Both the position numbers and the translations under genes were made by a program. A model generated the notes under the pieces. The model was not told where the DNA came from and did no database searches. It saw nothing but the letters and a program-made list of their open reading frames with translations. This document shows positions 42,906 to 51,110 of a stretch of DNA of 64,000 bases, in pieces. Source of the stretch: an uncultured Eubacteriales bacterium (lineage in GTDB: Bacteria; Bacillota; Clostridia; Lachnospirales; Cellulosilyticaceae); assembly GCA_900551325.1 (NCBI GenBank), contig URVM01000004.1, positions 124,001 to 188,000 of the forward strand, read 5' to 3'. Numbering within the stretch: position 1 is the first letter of the stretch; every line of letters starts with the position of its first letter.

Positions 42906-43421
42906 ATGCATAATAAAACAACGAAATTGGTGCTTATTGCACTACTTATTGCACTTAATATTATCTTAGTTAGATTCGGGGCTATTTATCTAGGTCCAGC
43001 CATTAGAGTCTCCTTTGGATTCATCCCTATTGTTATTATGGGAATTCTCTTTGGACCTCTATTCGCCGCATGTGGGGCAGGTATTGCAGACTTTATAGGT
43101 GCAATCGTCTTTCCAACAGGTGGGGCATATTTCCCTGGCTTTACACTAAGCGCCATCTTAACAGGCTACATATACGGTAAAATGTTATATGGCAAAAAGC
43201 TGTCTATCAAAAGAATTGTCATTAGTAATTTGCTAGTTATTATGATTGTTCAGCTTTTCATGAACTCAATTTGGCTTTCTCTTATTTTAAATAAAGCCTT
43301 TGTAGTACTTGTTACTTCTAAAGTCATTAAATCTCTTCTTATGCTTCCTATAGAAAGTTTAATGATTTTCCTTACCTATAAGTATATTTCACCAGTACTA
43401 CTGAAATACGCTGAACATTAA
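42906..43421 (+). CDS. folT: Folate-specific ECF transporter S component
   Basis: A 171-residue membrane protein with five or six helices that binds folate and works with shared ECF A, A' and T subunits. The S-component pattern ALLIALNIILVRFG, GPAIRVSFGFIPI and FGPLFAACGAGIADFIG is clear. I use ATG 42906 after GGAGGTG; an earlier ATG at 42891 contains that site. Specificity comes from the THF riboswitch upstream. A terminator follows. Confidence 0.92.
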   Translation: MHNKTTKLVLIALLIALNIILVRFGAIYLGPAIRVSFGFIPIVIMGILFGPLFAACGAGIADFIGAIVFPTGGAYFPGFTLSAILTGYIYGKMLYGKKLSIKRIVISNLLVIMIVQLFMNSIWLSLILNKAFVVLVTSKVIKSLLMLPIESLMIFLTYKYISPVLLKYAEH

Positions 43422-43481
43422 AATATATATTTAGTTTCAAATCATAAACAGATGCTTAGTCAATTGTTTATAGTGACTATT

Positions 43482-43517
43482 AAGGGCCGATACACTTCTT
43501 GGTGTACCAGCCCTTTT
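43482..43517. terminator. Convergent terminator between folT and the histidine kinase
   Basis: AAGGGC and GCCCTT, with an inner TACAC/GTGTA stem, flanked by A- and T-runs. Confidence 0.85.
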
Positions 43518-43523
43518 TATTGT

Positions 43524-44957
43524 CTATGATTTTAATGAAAGAGATTTGAGAGCTTTGGATTTGGTATAGTGCATAAGCGGGAACTTAATAGTAATTCTAG
43601 TTCCCCTTCCTTCTTCACTATCTACTTCTATTTTACCTTCATGTAAGGTTACTAGTTTCTTCACCATTGTAAGGCCTATACCGCTTCCTTCATATTTTTC
43701 TCTACTTTTATCTCCCCTATACATACGTTCAAATATATAAGGTAGATCTTCTTTGTTAATACCTATTCCACTATCTTCTATAGTCATACATACCATTTTA
43801 GCTTCTATTTTAGTCGTTACACTAATACTTCCTGACTCAGTAAATTTGAAAGCATTAGAAAAAAGATTCATGAGTATTTGCTTAATGCTATTATAGTCTG
43901 CATAAATGGTTACTCTATCTGTTTCCTTTAAATCCATTTTAAAATGAATTTGTTTTTCTTTAGCTATAATTTTAAATACACTATAAACTTCTTTAATACA
44001 ACTATTAATATAAAGCTCTTGTTTAACTACATCCACTGTTGTATCTTCAACATTTTTTAGTTTATCTAAATTATTAAGCATACTTCCAAAGCGAACAACC
44101 TCTTGATAAAGTACTTGCATTTGGTCTTCATCTATAGGATAAATGCCATCAATCATAGCCTCTAAATTACTTTGTAAAATGTGTAAAGGTGTACGAATTT
44201 CGTGAGATAAGTCAGAAACAAGCTTACGCCTTAAAGTATCTTGTTCATCTAGTTTTTGAGCTAGATAATTCATACTATGTCTAAGGTTTTCTATTTCTTT
44301 AATATCACTTCTATTTGTATACCTTGTCTTATACTTACCTTCAGCTAAATCAACAGAGGTTCTAGCAATGGCATAAATAGGCTTTGTGAAAACTCTTGTA
44401 ATATAAGCACCAATAGAAGCAAAGCAAAAAAGTGCCATAATTCCACTCCAAATAATGCTTCTATTTATACAATCTTGAAAAGCTATATCAGAAGTAGATA
44501 AAATCCTTGCAGGAAAATACCCAATACGCGCATAACCTACAATACCATACTGCTCTGTCTTAATAGGGATATCTTGAAAAGTATATACCTTATCCTTTGG
44601 TATAATAAACTTGGAAATATAAAAAGGATAATCTAAGTTTTCTATTTCTTTCTCCAAATCTTCTTTAGTTTTTCCCCAAATAAGATTTTTATTTGTATCT
44701 AAAATAGCTATAGAAAACTTTCCACTTTGTGTGGTGATAAAAAATTCTTCCTCAAGTGTATTTCCCCAGCCACCTTGATCTTCATAAATATCTTCTAATT
44801 GCTTAACAATAAGCTGGCTTGTACTTTCAATATTATCTTTAACATATCCTCTAAATTCTTTTTCTATTGTTATATTTACAAAAAAAGCTGTGATTAAAAT
44901 CGTAAAAGTACCTACGCCTAACAAAAGTGCAAAGAGTTGTTTACGCATGGAAATCAT
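43524..44957 (-). CDS. Sensor histidine kinase
   Basis: A 477-residue kinase: two membrane helices (about residues 7-27 and 168-190) around an extracytoplasmic sensor, HAMP (about 190-240), HisKA with DLSHEIRTPLH, and HATPase with N, G1 (DSGIGI) and G2 (GSGIGL) boxes. Its ATG overlaps the response-regulator stop by 4 bases. The signal is unknown. Confidence 0.92.
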   Translation of the reverse strand: MISMRKQLFALLLGVGTFTILITAFFVNITIEKEFRGYVKDNIESTSQLIVKQLEDIYEDQGGWGNTLEEEFFITTQSGKFSIAILDTNKNLIWGKTKEDLEKEIENLDYPFYISKFIIPKDKVYTFQDIPIKTEQYGIVGYARIGYFPARILSTSDIAFQDCINRSIIWSGIMALFCFASIGAYITRVFTKPIYAIARTSVDLAEGKYKTRYTNRSDIKEIENLRHSMNYLAQKLDEQDTLRRKLVSDLSHEIRTPLHILQSNLEAMIDGIYPIDEDQMQVLYQEVVRFGSMLNNLDKLKNVEDTTVDVVKQELYINSCIKEVYSVFKIIAKEKQIHFKMDLKETDRVTIYADYNSIKQILMNLFSNAFKFTESGSISVTTKIEAKMVCMTIEDSGIGINKEDLPYIFERMYRGDKSREKYEGSGIGLTMVKKLVTLHEGKIEVDSEEGRGTRITIKFPLMHYTKSKALKSLSLKS

Positions 44958-45640
44958 ACGAACATACCCTCAAACTTATAGCCAATTCCTGTTACTGTCT
45001 TAATGTATTTAGGATTTTTAGTATCTTCTTCTATTTTCTTACGTAAATTTTTAATGTGTACATCAATGGTTCTATCAAAACCATCAAAATCTATACCCAT
45101 AACAGCTTCAATCAATTGCTCTCTTGTAAAAACACGTCCTGGTGAAGCAGCAAGTGCATATAAAAGATCAAACTCATTAGGTGTAAGACCTACTATTTCA
45201 TTATTTACTTTTACCATACGCTCTTGTAAGTAAATCTTTAAATGCCCCTTATCAAAAATTAAAGTATCTTTATTTTCTTCTCTTTCCTTACGTACCTCTA
45301 ATGCTTTTACTCTGGCTACCAACTCTCTTGGACTTACTGGCTTCACTAAATACTCATCTGCACCTATTTGGAAACCTTCCACTTTGTTATCTAATGTGCC
45401 CTTTGCTGTAATCATAAAGATATAAGCATTTGAAACACCTCGTATTTCTTTACAAATATCTTCTCCTTGAATATCCGGTAACATTAAATCCAATAAAACT
45501 ACATCTATTTTTTGATTATAAAATAGATCTAAACCATCTCTTCCTGTATACGCACAAAATACTTTGTAATTTTCCTTCTCTAGGTATTTTGTCATAATAT
45601 CCGCCACACGCACTTCATCTTCTATAATTAATATATTCAT
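44954..45640 (-). CDS. OmpR/PhoB-family response regulator
   Basis: A 228-residue regulator with a receiver domain (phospho-acceptor Asp51 in VVLLDLMLPD) and a winged-helix DNA-binding domain (about 130-226, LTPNEFDLLYALA and RTIDVHIKNLRKKI). I use ATG 45640 after GGGAGG; the upstream TTG at 45655 is not favoured. It is coupled to the kinase behind it. Confidence 0.93.
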   Translation of the reverse strand: MNILIIEDEVRVADIMTKYLEKENYKVFCAYTGRDGLDLFYNQKIDVVLLDLMLPDIQGEDICKEIRGVSNAYIFMITAKGTLDNKVEGFQIGADEYLVKPVSPRELVARVKALEVRKEREENKDTLIFDKGHLKIYLQERMVKVNNEIVGLTPNEFDLLYALAASPGRVFTREQLIEAVMGIDFDGFDRTIDVHIKNLRKKIEEDTKNPKYIKTVTGIGYKFEGMFV

Positions 45641-45840
45641 CTGGTGACCTCCCAAGTTTATTTCTCAATTTATCTTATATTATACCCAGTTTATGTGAAG
45701 AAAGATTGAAAAAGAAATTTACAATCATATTACATTATTTTTTTATCTTTTATAATCAATTGCCAAATTTACTATTATCATTTACAATATAATCAAAAGT
45801 AACAAAGGGATCTGTCTTTTTACAGAGAGGGGTATTCAAT

Positions 45841-46053
45841 ATGGAATTTAATTTTGATAGCAAAGAACATTTAATTACCTTTATTCAATCTGAAATAATA
45901 ACAACTGCCGAGGCGACAAGTTTGCTTAATTGCTCGAGACAATATTTAGATGAACTGGTTAGCAAAGGCAAAATTACTCCTGTAAAAACCATTAACCGAG
46001 TACGTCTATATTGGCGAGATGACATCTCTGCACTACATAAAAGTAAATGTTAA
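45841..46053 (+). CDS. Excisionase-like HTH protein, 70 aa
   Basis: A 70-residue DNA-binding protein of the MerR/excisionase type: EIITTAEATSLLNCSRQYLDELV is the helix-turn-helix and KTINRVRLYWRDDI the wing. The ATG follows GAGAGGGG and a terminator follows at about 46052-46086. No integrase or toxin partner lies nearby. Palindromic repeat C begins 52 bases downstream. Confidence 0.82.
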   Translation: MEFNFDSKEHLITFIQSEIITTAEATSLLNCSRQYLDELVSKGKITPVKTINRVRLYWRDDISALHKSKC

Positions 46054-46086
46054 AAGGAGCCATTCACATATTGAATGGCTCTTTTT
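46052..46086 (+). terminator. Terminator after the excisionase-like gene
   Basis: AGCCATTCA/TGAATGGCT stem with flanking A- and T-runs, beginning at the stop codon. Confidence 0.85.
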
Positions 46087-46729
46087 GTATAACTTAAGAT
46101 GTAGATGCTCTCTTGATTAGTCTGCTAGGATGTCAGGCTGTGGGCTACTTCTACTACGGCTTCCCTTACGGCAGCTAAGATTGGGTAAGTTCGGCACGAA
46201 CAAGAACGCTCATAACTCCCTTTGGTCAAACAATTCGCTAAAACCCTTGTTCGCACGCTCACTAACCCACTCTAAGCTCACCTCCATGAGGAATCCTTCG
46301 TAGAAGTAGCCCCCATCCCTCCACCCATTAAGATTACTAAGAGAGCATGGGAAGTCTACGCAAGAGGTAGAATACTTAACTAAACACTACGTAGGCAAAT
46401 TTCAGAGAACACAACCTACTCCCCCTTCCCAATTCTTCTATATATTGAGAAAAAAATATATAAAGAATGTGTTGAAATATAACTCATACCTCTACCCACT
46501 CTGATTACTTAGGAAAACATTAGAAATCTACGTAAGAGGTATTGAAGCTAAGCGTGTGATTTTCTCATTTCACATATTTATTCCCTGACCATAAACTAGC
46601 CTGTTTAAGGAATACATCTTTATATCACCCAACTAAGTATTCGGAATAATAATAAAGAAACGTTTAATTAACCAAATTATATCTTATTAATTGAAATAAA
46701 AATAAATAGTATAGACTTAGGAGATTAAA
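46087..46729. other. Non-coding region with repeat C and its downstream extension
   Basis: No gene is credible here. Repeat C (46105-46348) is followed by a 150-base tract whose parts (GGGAAGTCTACGCAAGAGG, and a second GAAATCTACGTAAGAGGTA near 46530) recur around repeat B on the other strand as GGGAAGCCTGCGCAGGAGG. So the shared sequence continues beyond the terminal inverted repeat. Confidence 0.7.
46105..46348 (+). repeat. Palindromic repeat element, copy C (244 bp)
   Basis: A 10-bp terminal inverted repeat ATGCTCTCTT/AAGAGAGCAT (46105-46114 and 46339-46348). The inner stem AGATTGGGT (46178-46186) faces ACCCACTCT (46265-46273) with one mismatch, and GAACAAG pairs CTTGTTC. Arms match copy B on the other strand; the loop (AACGCTCA...TTCGCTAA) matches copy A. 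Confidence 0.82.
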
Positions 46730-47593
46730 ATGATAAAAGTTATAGATGAAAACACCATAGAAGAAGTCATAAGTTTTTCATGGGAAGTTGCTAAAAATCT
46801 AATAAATACATCTTATCCACTAAGAAAATCTAAATTAGAACTAGAAAAATCATTACGTAAAAGTATGAATCATGCTGAAGATAAAGTTCTTGGTTATTAT
46901 AAAAATGATAACCTTATGGGAGTGATAGAGCTTTTTGTAGAAGTAACAGAAAGATATTTACAAGTAAGAACATATGTAAAGGACGATTTCGATGAAATAA
47001 TGAATGAATTCTTTATGTATTTAAAGGCATACTATCCAAATTTTAAAGCTCACTTTGGTTATCCAAAAGAGAATATAAAGGCCATAAATTATTTTACAGT
47101 AAATCAGTATTGTTGTATTGAAGCTAGTAGTGATCTACGTCTCTACACCAATGATTTTGTATTTAAAAGAGATACAACATCTGCTGTCCAAAGATTACAA
47201 AAAGATAACTTTAGTCAATATGCCCCTTTCCATGATCAGCATGGTGGAGAACAGATGTACTGGAATAGTGCCCGTTTATATAATGCTTTTGATTCATGGT
47301 ATATATATGTATATATGAATGGTTCAGAAATTGTAGGAAGTATATTAATCTACTGTAAAACCGAATTAGATTGTATAGAAGTATTTGGACTTTTTGTAGA
47401 AGAGCTACCAAATCAATATGAAATTATTGAAGATCTTTTATATCATTCAATTAGTAAAATATTAGACAGAGAAACAGGAATTAAGGAAGTTATTTTTTTC
47501 ATTGAAGAAAAAGACACTATTCAATATGAAATCGCTAAGCAGATAGGTTTTAAAGATAAAGGAAGTTATCGTTGTTATTCTATAGACTTATAA
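46730..47593 (+). CDS. GNAT-family acetyltransferase, 287 aa
   Basis: A 287-residue protein with a C-terminal GNAT domain (about residues 150-285) and an N-terminal half that looks like a degenerate GNAT domain, so this may be a double-GNAT protein. The acceptor is unknown. AT content is high. The ATG follows TAGGAG. It is the first gene of the accessory region bounded by repeats C and D. Confidence 0.72.
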   Translation: MIKVIDENTIEEVISFSWEVAKNLINTSYPLRKSKLELEKSLRKSMNHAEDKVLGYYKNDNLMGVIELFVEVTERYLQVRTYVKDDFDEIMNEFFMYLKAYYPNFKAHFGYPKENIKAINYFTVNQYCCIEASSDLRLYTNDFVFKRDTTSAVQRLQKDNFSQYAPFHDQHGGEQMYWNSARLYNAFDSWYIYVYMNGSEIVGSILIYCKTELDCIEVFGLFVEELPNQYEIIEDLLYHSISKILDRETGIKEVIFFIEEKDTIQYEIAKQIGFKDKGSYRCYSIDL

Positions 47594-47727
47594 GAGAACC
47601 AACCAGATAGTTAAGTGTTTTAAGATTTTATCGATTACCAATGACTTCTACCTATTGGTAATTAATGAAACTACATAGAATACTAAGTATAATCTTTTAT
47701 CTAATTTTATAAAAAAGGAGCAAGTCA

Positions 47728-47937
47728 ATGAAGAAAAATATAAGATTACTTTACTGTATTTTAGGAAGCATTATTTTTAGTTTAACAAATGAGTTAGCCT
47801 ATGATTCATTCCATTCTATTCCATTTATCGGATTTATGTTAAGTCAGTCAACTTATTATATTTCTACTATTGGATGTCTCTCAACTATTTACTTCTCTAT
47901 AAAATTAATAAAAGAAAATTATAGAGAAAAATGCTAA
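47728..47937 (+). CDS. Small two-helix membrane protein, 69 aa
   Basis: A 69-residue protein with helices at about residues 6-22 and 32-60 and a basic C-terminus. I do not recognise a family. The ATG follows AAAAAGGAG. It sits between acetyltransferase genes without overlap. Confidence 0.65.
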   Translation: MKKNIRLLYCILGSIIFSLTNELAYDSFHSIPFIGFMLSQSTYYISTIGCLSTIYFSIKLIKENYREKC

Positions 47938-48019
47938 TAAATCCTATGTATTTTTTAAACTTTAATTCACCATTTATAAATATCCTATGTATTGATTTAA
48001 TTTATGAAGGGAGCTAAAA

Positions 48020-48508
48020 ATGAATTTTACTGTATCTAATAATGAGATAGACCGAGCAATAAAGATTATGAAGGAAGTTGCTGCATGGGGACGTTCAGTA
48101 GGATATAGAGTATGGTTAGATGAATGGCTTACACCCGCAGAGTTACTGACCTCTGAAGTATCAACAGAGAACTTTTATGTTGGTCAAGTAAATGGAATAG
48201 ATGCAAGTTGTATGATTTTACAGTGGTCCGATAAAGAGTGGTGGCCTAATGCTCCACTAAATGAAGCTGGCTATATACATAAACTATGTGTGAGGAGAGA
48301 TTTTGCAAGTAAGGGTATCCCACTTAAAATGATTGAATATGCTAAAAAAGAATGTGGCAAAAAGGGAGTAAAATATCTTCGATTAGATACTGGTTGGGAT
48401 GAAGAAAAAATGAAACAAATATACATAAGTTTAGGATTTGAAATCATTAAAAAGATAGAGTTGAAAAATGGTAAGGCAATGGCCTTATATCAATTAGTAA
48501 TTAATTAA
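48020..48508 (+). CDS. GNAT-family acetyltransferase, 162 aa
   Basis: A single GNAT domain. The acetyl-CoA loop lies near residues 95-110 (VRRDFASKGIPLKMIEYA), and strand beta-4 is LNEAGYIHKLCVR. Length is normal. The substrate is unknown; antibiotic, peptide and polyamine acceptors are all possible. The ATG follows AGGGAG. Confidence 0.85.
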   Translation: MNFTVSNNEIDRAIKIMKEVAAWGRSVGYRVWLDEWLTPAELLTSEVSTENFYVGQVNGIDASCMILQWSDKEWWPNAPLNEAGYIHKLCVRRDFASKGIPLKMIEYAKKECGKKGVKYLRLDTGWDEEKMKQIYISLGFEIIKKIELKNGKAMALYQLVIN

Positions 48509-48581
48509 ACTAAATAAAATAATACTCTAACAAGTAAAAGAAATACCCATTAGCTTAATTTGTTCAATGGAGGGAATATAT

Positions 48582-48995
48582 TTGAAATATACTTTAGATG
48601 CTCTTAGTGAAAATGATATAGAAGCTTTAGAAGAAATGCTAAGCTTATATGATGAGAAATATATAACATATAAGTTAAATGGTCAAATCAGCATTGGTGT
48701 AAAAATTGATAATAAATTAGTTGCAGGTGTTGATGGATGCATGACAGCCTTTAAAATTTTATATGTATCCACACTTTTTGTAGACGAAAAATACCGTAGA
48801 CATGGCTTAGGACGAGCTTTAATGGAAGAAATAGAGCAAAGAGCTCTTTCATTAGGTGCTAATATGATTAGGCTGGATACTTTTAATTGGCAAGGAAAAG
48901 AATTTTATGAGGCAATAGGATATGAACAAGTAGGTTATTATGAAAATAAGCATGACGGATTCTCGGAGCACTTCTTTTTGAAAAGATTAGGATAA
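48582..48995 (+). CDS. GNAT-family acetyltransferase, 137 aa
   Basis: A single GNAT domain with the acetyl-CoA motif YRRHGLGRALMEEIE and a C-terminal FYEAIGYEQVGYYE. I place the start at TTG 48582, because GGAGGG ends six bases before it; an in-frame ATG at 48567 carries that site inside its second codon. The first residues (MKYTLDALSENDI) then match the usual GNAT beginning. The substrate is unknown. Confidence 0.82.
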   Translation: MKYTLDALSENDIEALEEMLSLYDEKYITYKLNGQISIGVKIDNKLVAGVDGCMTAFKILYVSTLFVDEKYRRHGLGRALMEEIEQRALSLGANMIRLDTFNWQGKEFYEAIGYEQVGYYENKHDGFSEHFFLKRLG

Positions 48996-49171
48996 TAATA
49001 TAATCTTTTCTTTATATTTGCAAACTTAATTAAGTGATTTTTATTATTGTGAAGTAATTTAACAAGAATGATATTAATAGAAAGGATAAGGTAGCAATCA
49101 CGTCTAAATGTGTAAAAATACACTAGTTAGACACTTTTACACTTTAAATACACGCTATTGCTAAAATAAAT

Positions 49172-49690
49172 ATGTTAACTAAAGATATAGTAACTGAGCG
49201 ATTAATCATTAAAAGTACGAGGGAAGAATACAGCCCATTATGCTTAAGTATTTAGTTAGATGAGGAAATGGGGAAATATCTAGGTGATCCACCACGGGAA
49301 AAAGCTACTGAAAGCTATATGAATTTTGCACAGGATATTGAAAAAGACGAAACTTGGTATCCCTTTGTTGCATTTTCAAAAGCTACTAATGAGTTTATTG
49401 GCACATGTAGTATTGTCCCAATGAAAGATCCAACACATTGGGATTTGGGTTATTGTATCCATAAAAAATATTGGAGACAAGGCTATGCAACAGAAATGAT
49501 ACAGGCCTTAATTAATTTTGGATATACTAAAGGTGGTCGCAAATTTACAGCGGATATTGCACAAGAAAATATTGCATCTAATGCAGTCATAAAAAAACTA
49601 GGTTTTACTATTGAAACAGAAGGAACCTTTAAAAAGCAAGGAACTGATATTATATACAGTAACTATACATACAAACTTGAGTTAGAATAA
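49172..49690 (+). pseudogene. GNAT (RimJ/RimL type) gene with in-frame stop
   Basis: One open frame from ATG 49172 to 49690 encodes a RimJ/RimL-like GNAT (MLTKDIVTERLIIK start; YCIHKKYWRQGYATEMIQAL acetyl-CoA loop), broken by one TAG at 49253-49255, codon 28. Alignment of the flanking residues suggests the codon was TGG (Trp). The frame is intact after it. Translation from ATG 49268 could give a 140-residue protein lacking the first strand and helix. No clear ribosome site precedes 49172. It is a recent nonsense pseudogene or a sequence error. Confidence 0.75.
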
Positions 49691-49734
49691 ATAGTTTTAT
49701 ATCTTAATTATATGAAAAATAAGGAGTCTGCAAT

Positions 49735-50370
49735 ATGATTACAAATGCACAAATACTCCCCATGGAGAGCTATAAAAGAATACAACACTTTAATTATTTC
49801 AAGGATATGGCATATCCCTATGTTGGCATCACTACTGATGTAGATATTACAAACTTTCTAACATACATAAAGGAAAGAAAACACCCATTTTTTCTGTCTT
49901 TCTTATGGTGTGTTGCAAAGGCTGCTAATATGGTACCTGAACTTAGACAAAGAATTTATAACGACGGTATCATTGAATATTGCAACTGTGACACTTCCCA
50001 TACTGTTGCAAAAGAAGATGGAACCTATTGTTACTGCTCTCTTAATTGTAATCAGCCTTTTGATAGCTTTATAAAGTATGCTATAGAAAAACAAGAGCAA
50101 GCAAAACAATATGGAGACATAACAGAAAATAAAGAAGATGCACTTTCTTTATTCTTTATCTCTACATTACCATGGATCTCATACTCATCCCTTATACAAC
50201 CTGTCCCTATGCCAGCGGATAGCAATCCCAGAATAACTTGGGGAAAGTATTATAAAAAAGATGGTAAAATTGTACTACCAGTATCGATTTTATGTCATCA
50301 CGCTTTAATAGATGGGAAACATATAGCAGATTTCTTTAGCCATTTAGACAACGCTTTACAGCTAGAATAA
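49735..50370 (+). CDS. Chloramphenicol acetyltransferase-like protein
   Basis: A 211-residue protein of the CAT fold. The catalytic His lies in LCHHALIDGKHIADF (close to the CAT motif HHAVCDGYH). Several segments match CAT, including IYNDGIIEYCNCDTSHTV and FISTLPWISYSS. Length is normal for a CAT trimer subunit. Related proteins in Clostridia do not all give resistance, so activity on chloramphenicol is inference. The ATG follows AAGGAG; a 26-base palindrome terminates it. Confidence 0.88.
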   Translation: MITNAQILPMESYKRIQHFNYFKDMAYPYVGITTDVDITNFLTYIKERKHPFFLSFLWCVAKAANMVPELRQRIYNDGIIEYCNCDTSHTVAKEDGTYCYCSLNCNQPFDSFIKYAIEKQEQAKQYGDITENKEDALSLFFISTLPWISYSSLIQPVPMPADSNPRITWGKYYKKDGKIVLPVSILCHHALIDGKHIADFFSHLDNALQLE

Positions 50371-50423
50371 TTATATTAGACTAATAGTTCCAATACATTA
50401 ATAGCTATTTAATTAACCTAAAT

Positions 50424-50449
50424 ATAGCCCCTTCAGCTGAAGGGGCTAT
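50424..50449 (+). terminator. Terminator after the CAT-like gene
   Basis: A 26-base perfect palindrome (ATAGCCCCTTCAG and its complement) followed by a T-rich tract. Confidence 0.85.
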
Positions 50450-50720
50450 TTCTATTCTACTACTCAATATGAATTAACAATCAATTTTTTAAAGCTCCCT
50501 ACTTATGAACAACTCATTCTCTTTAAATTATAAAAGCTTTTTCTTCTGTTCAGAAAGATATCTTAGACTTACAATTATTTTATCTTTACTATAAACTTAT
50601 ATTTTCAAAAGAGAAAATGTATAAGAATCTCTATACCACGGTCCCTGTTATCAATACACCTAGAAGCATTAACACCGTATTCATCATGCTAGAATTGCTA
50701 ACCAACTATCAAGTAGACTA

Positions 50721-50972
50721 GAATTACTGTCTCCTTGAATCCTTAAGAGGTGGAAGGATGGCTGTGACTCCTCCGGAAGCGGCTTATGCAGGTGGCTTAG
50801 AGGCTGTTAATGAGTGGTGAGCAAGGTTCTTAGCCAGGTGTTCGACGCGGAGCAAGTTTCTGGCGTTCTTGCGATCCCCGAATTTACAGCCTCTTAGCTG
50901 CCGGAAGTGGAAGCTGAAGGAGGAGTTACAGCCAGACTGATACCTACGAAAGCTTGTGGGAGACAGTAATTC
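50721..50972 (-). repeat. Palindromic repeat element, copy D (252 bp)
   Basis: A perfect 14-bp terminal inverted repeat GAATTACTGTCTCC/GGAGACAGTAATTC (50721-50734 and 50959-50972). Outside it, CTAGTCTAC-type sequence lies on one side and GGACC on the other, as in copy A. The inner stem AGAGGCTGT (50799-50807) pairs fully with ACAGCCTCT (50886-50894); the loop is GCCAG/CTGGC. Arms match A, loop matches B. Confidence 0.82.
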
Positions 50973-50989
50973 GGACCAAAGAAGTTTCC

Positions 50990-51101
50990 AATCATTCTTG
51001 TGATCTACGAATCTACATTCTCTTAGTCACCGGAAGTGGAAGCTGAAGGAGGAGTTACAGCCAGACTGATACCTATGGAAGCTAATAGGAGACAGTAATT
51101 C
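50990..51101 (-). repeat. Truncated copy E of the palindromic element
   Basis: The last 112 bases repeat the final half of copy D with few changes (GGAAGTGGAAGCTGAAGGAG, then GGAGACAGTAATTCGGACC), without the other half. It ends 9 bases before the ftsH stop codon. Confidence 0.78.
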
Positions 51102-51110
51102 GGACCAATT

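Larger units (their letters stand above)
50450..51110. other. Non-coding region with repeats D and E
   Basis: The first 260 bases have no visible gene or repeat. Full repeat D (50721-50972) and a truncated copy (50990-51101) fill the rest, up to 9 bases from the ftsH stop. Confidence 0.7.

Noticed and set aside
47632..47660. ATTACCAAT/ATTGGTAAT inverted repeat as a terminator
   Set aside because: The stem is short and AT-rich with no T-run on either strand, so I do not list it as a terminator.
49735..50370. Call the CAT-like gene a chloramphenicol resistance determinant
   Set aside because: The catalytic His motif is present, but CAT-like proteins in Clostridia include non-resistance members, and nothing nearby supports a resistance cassette.
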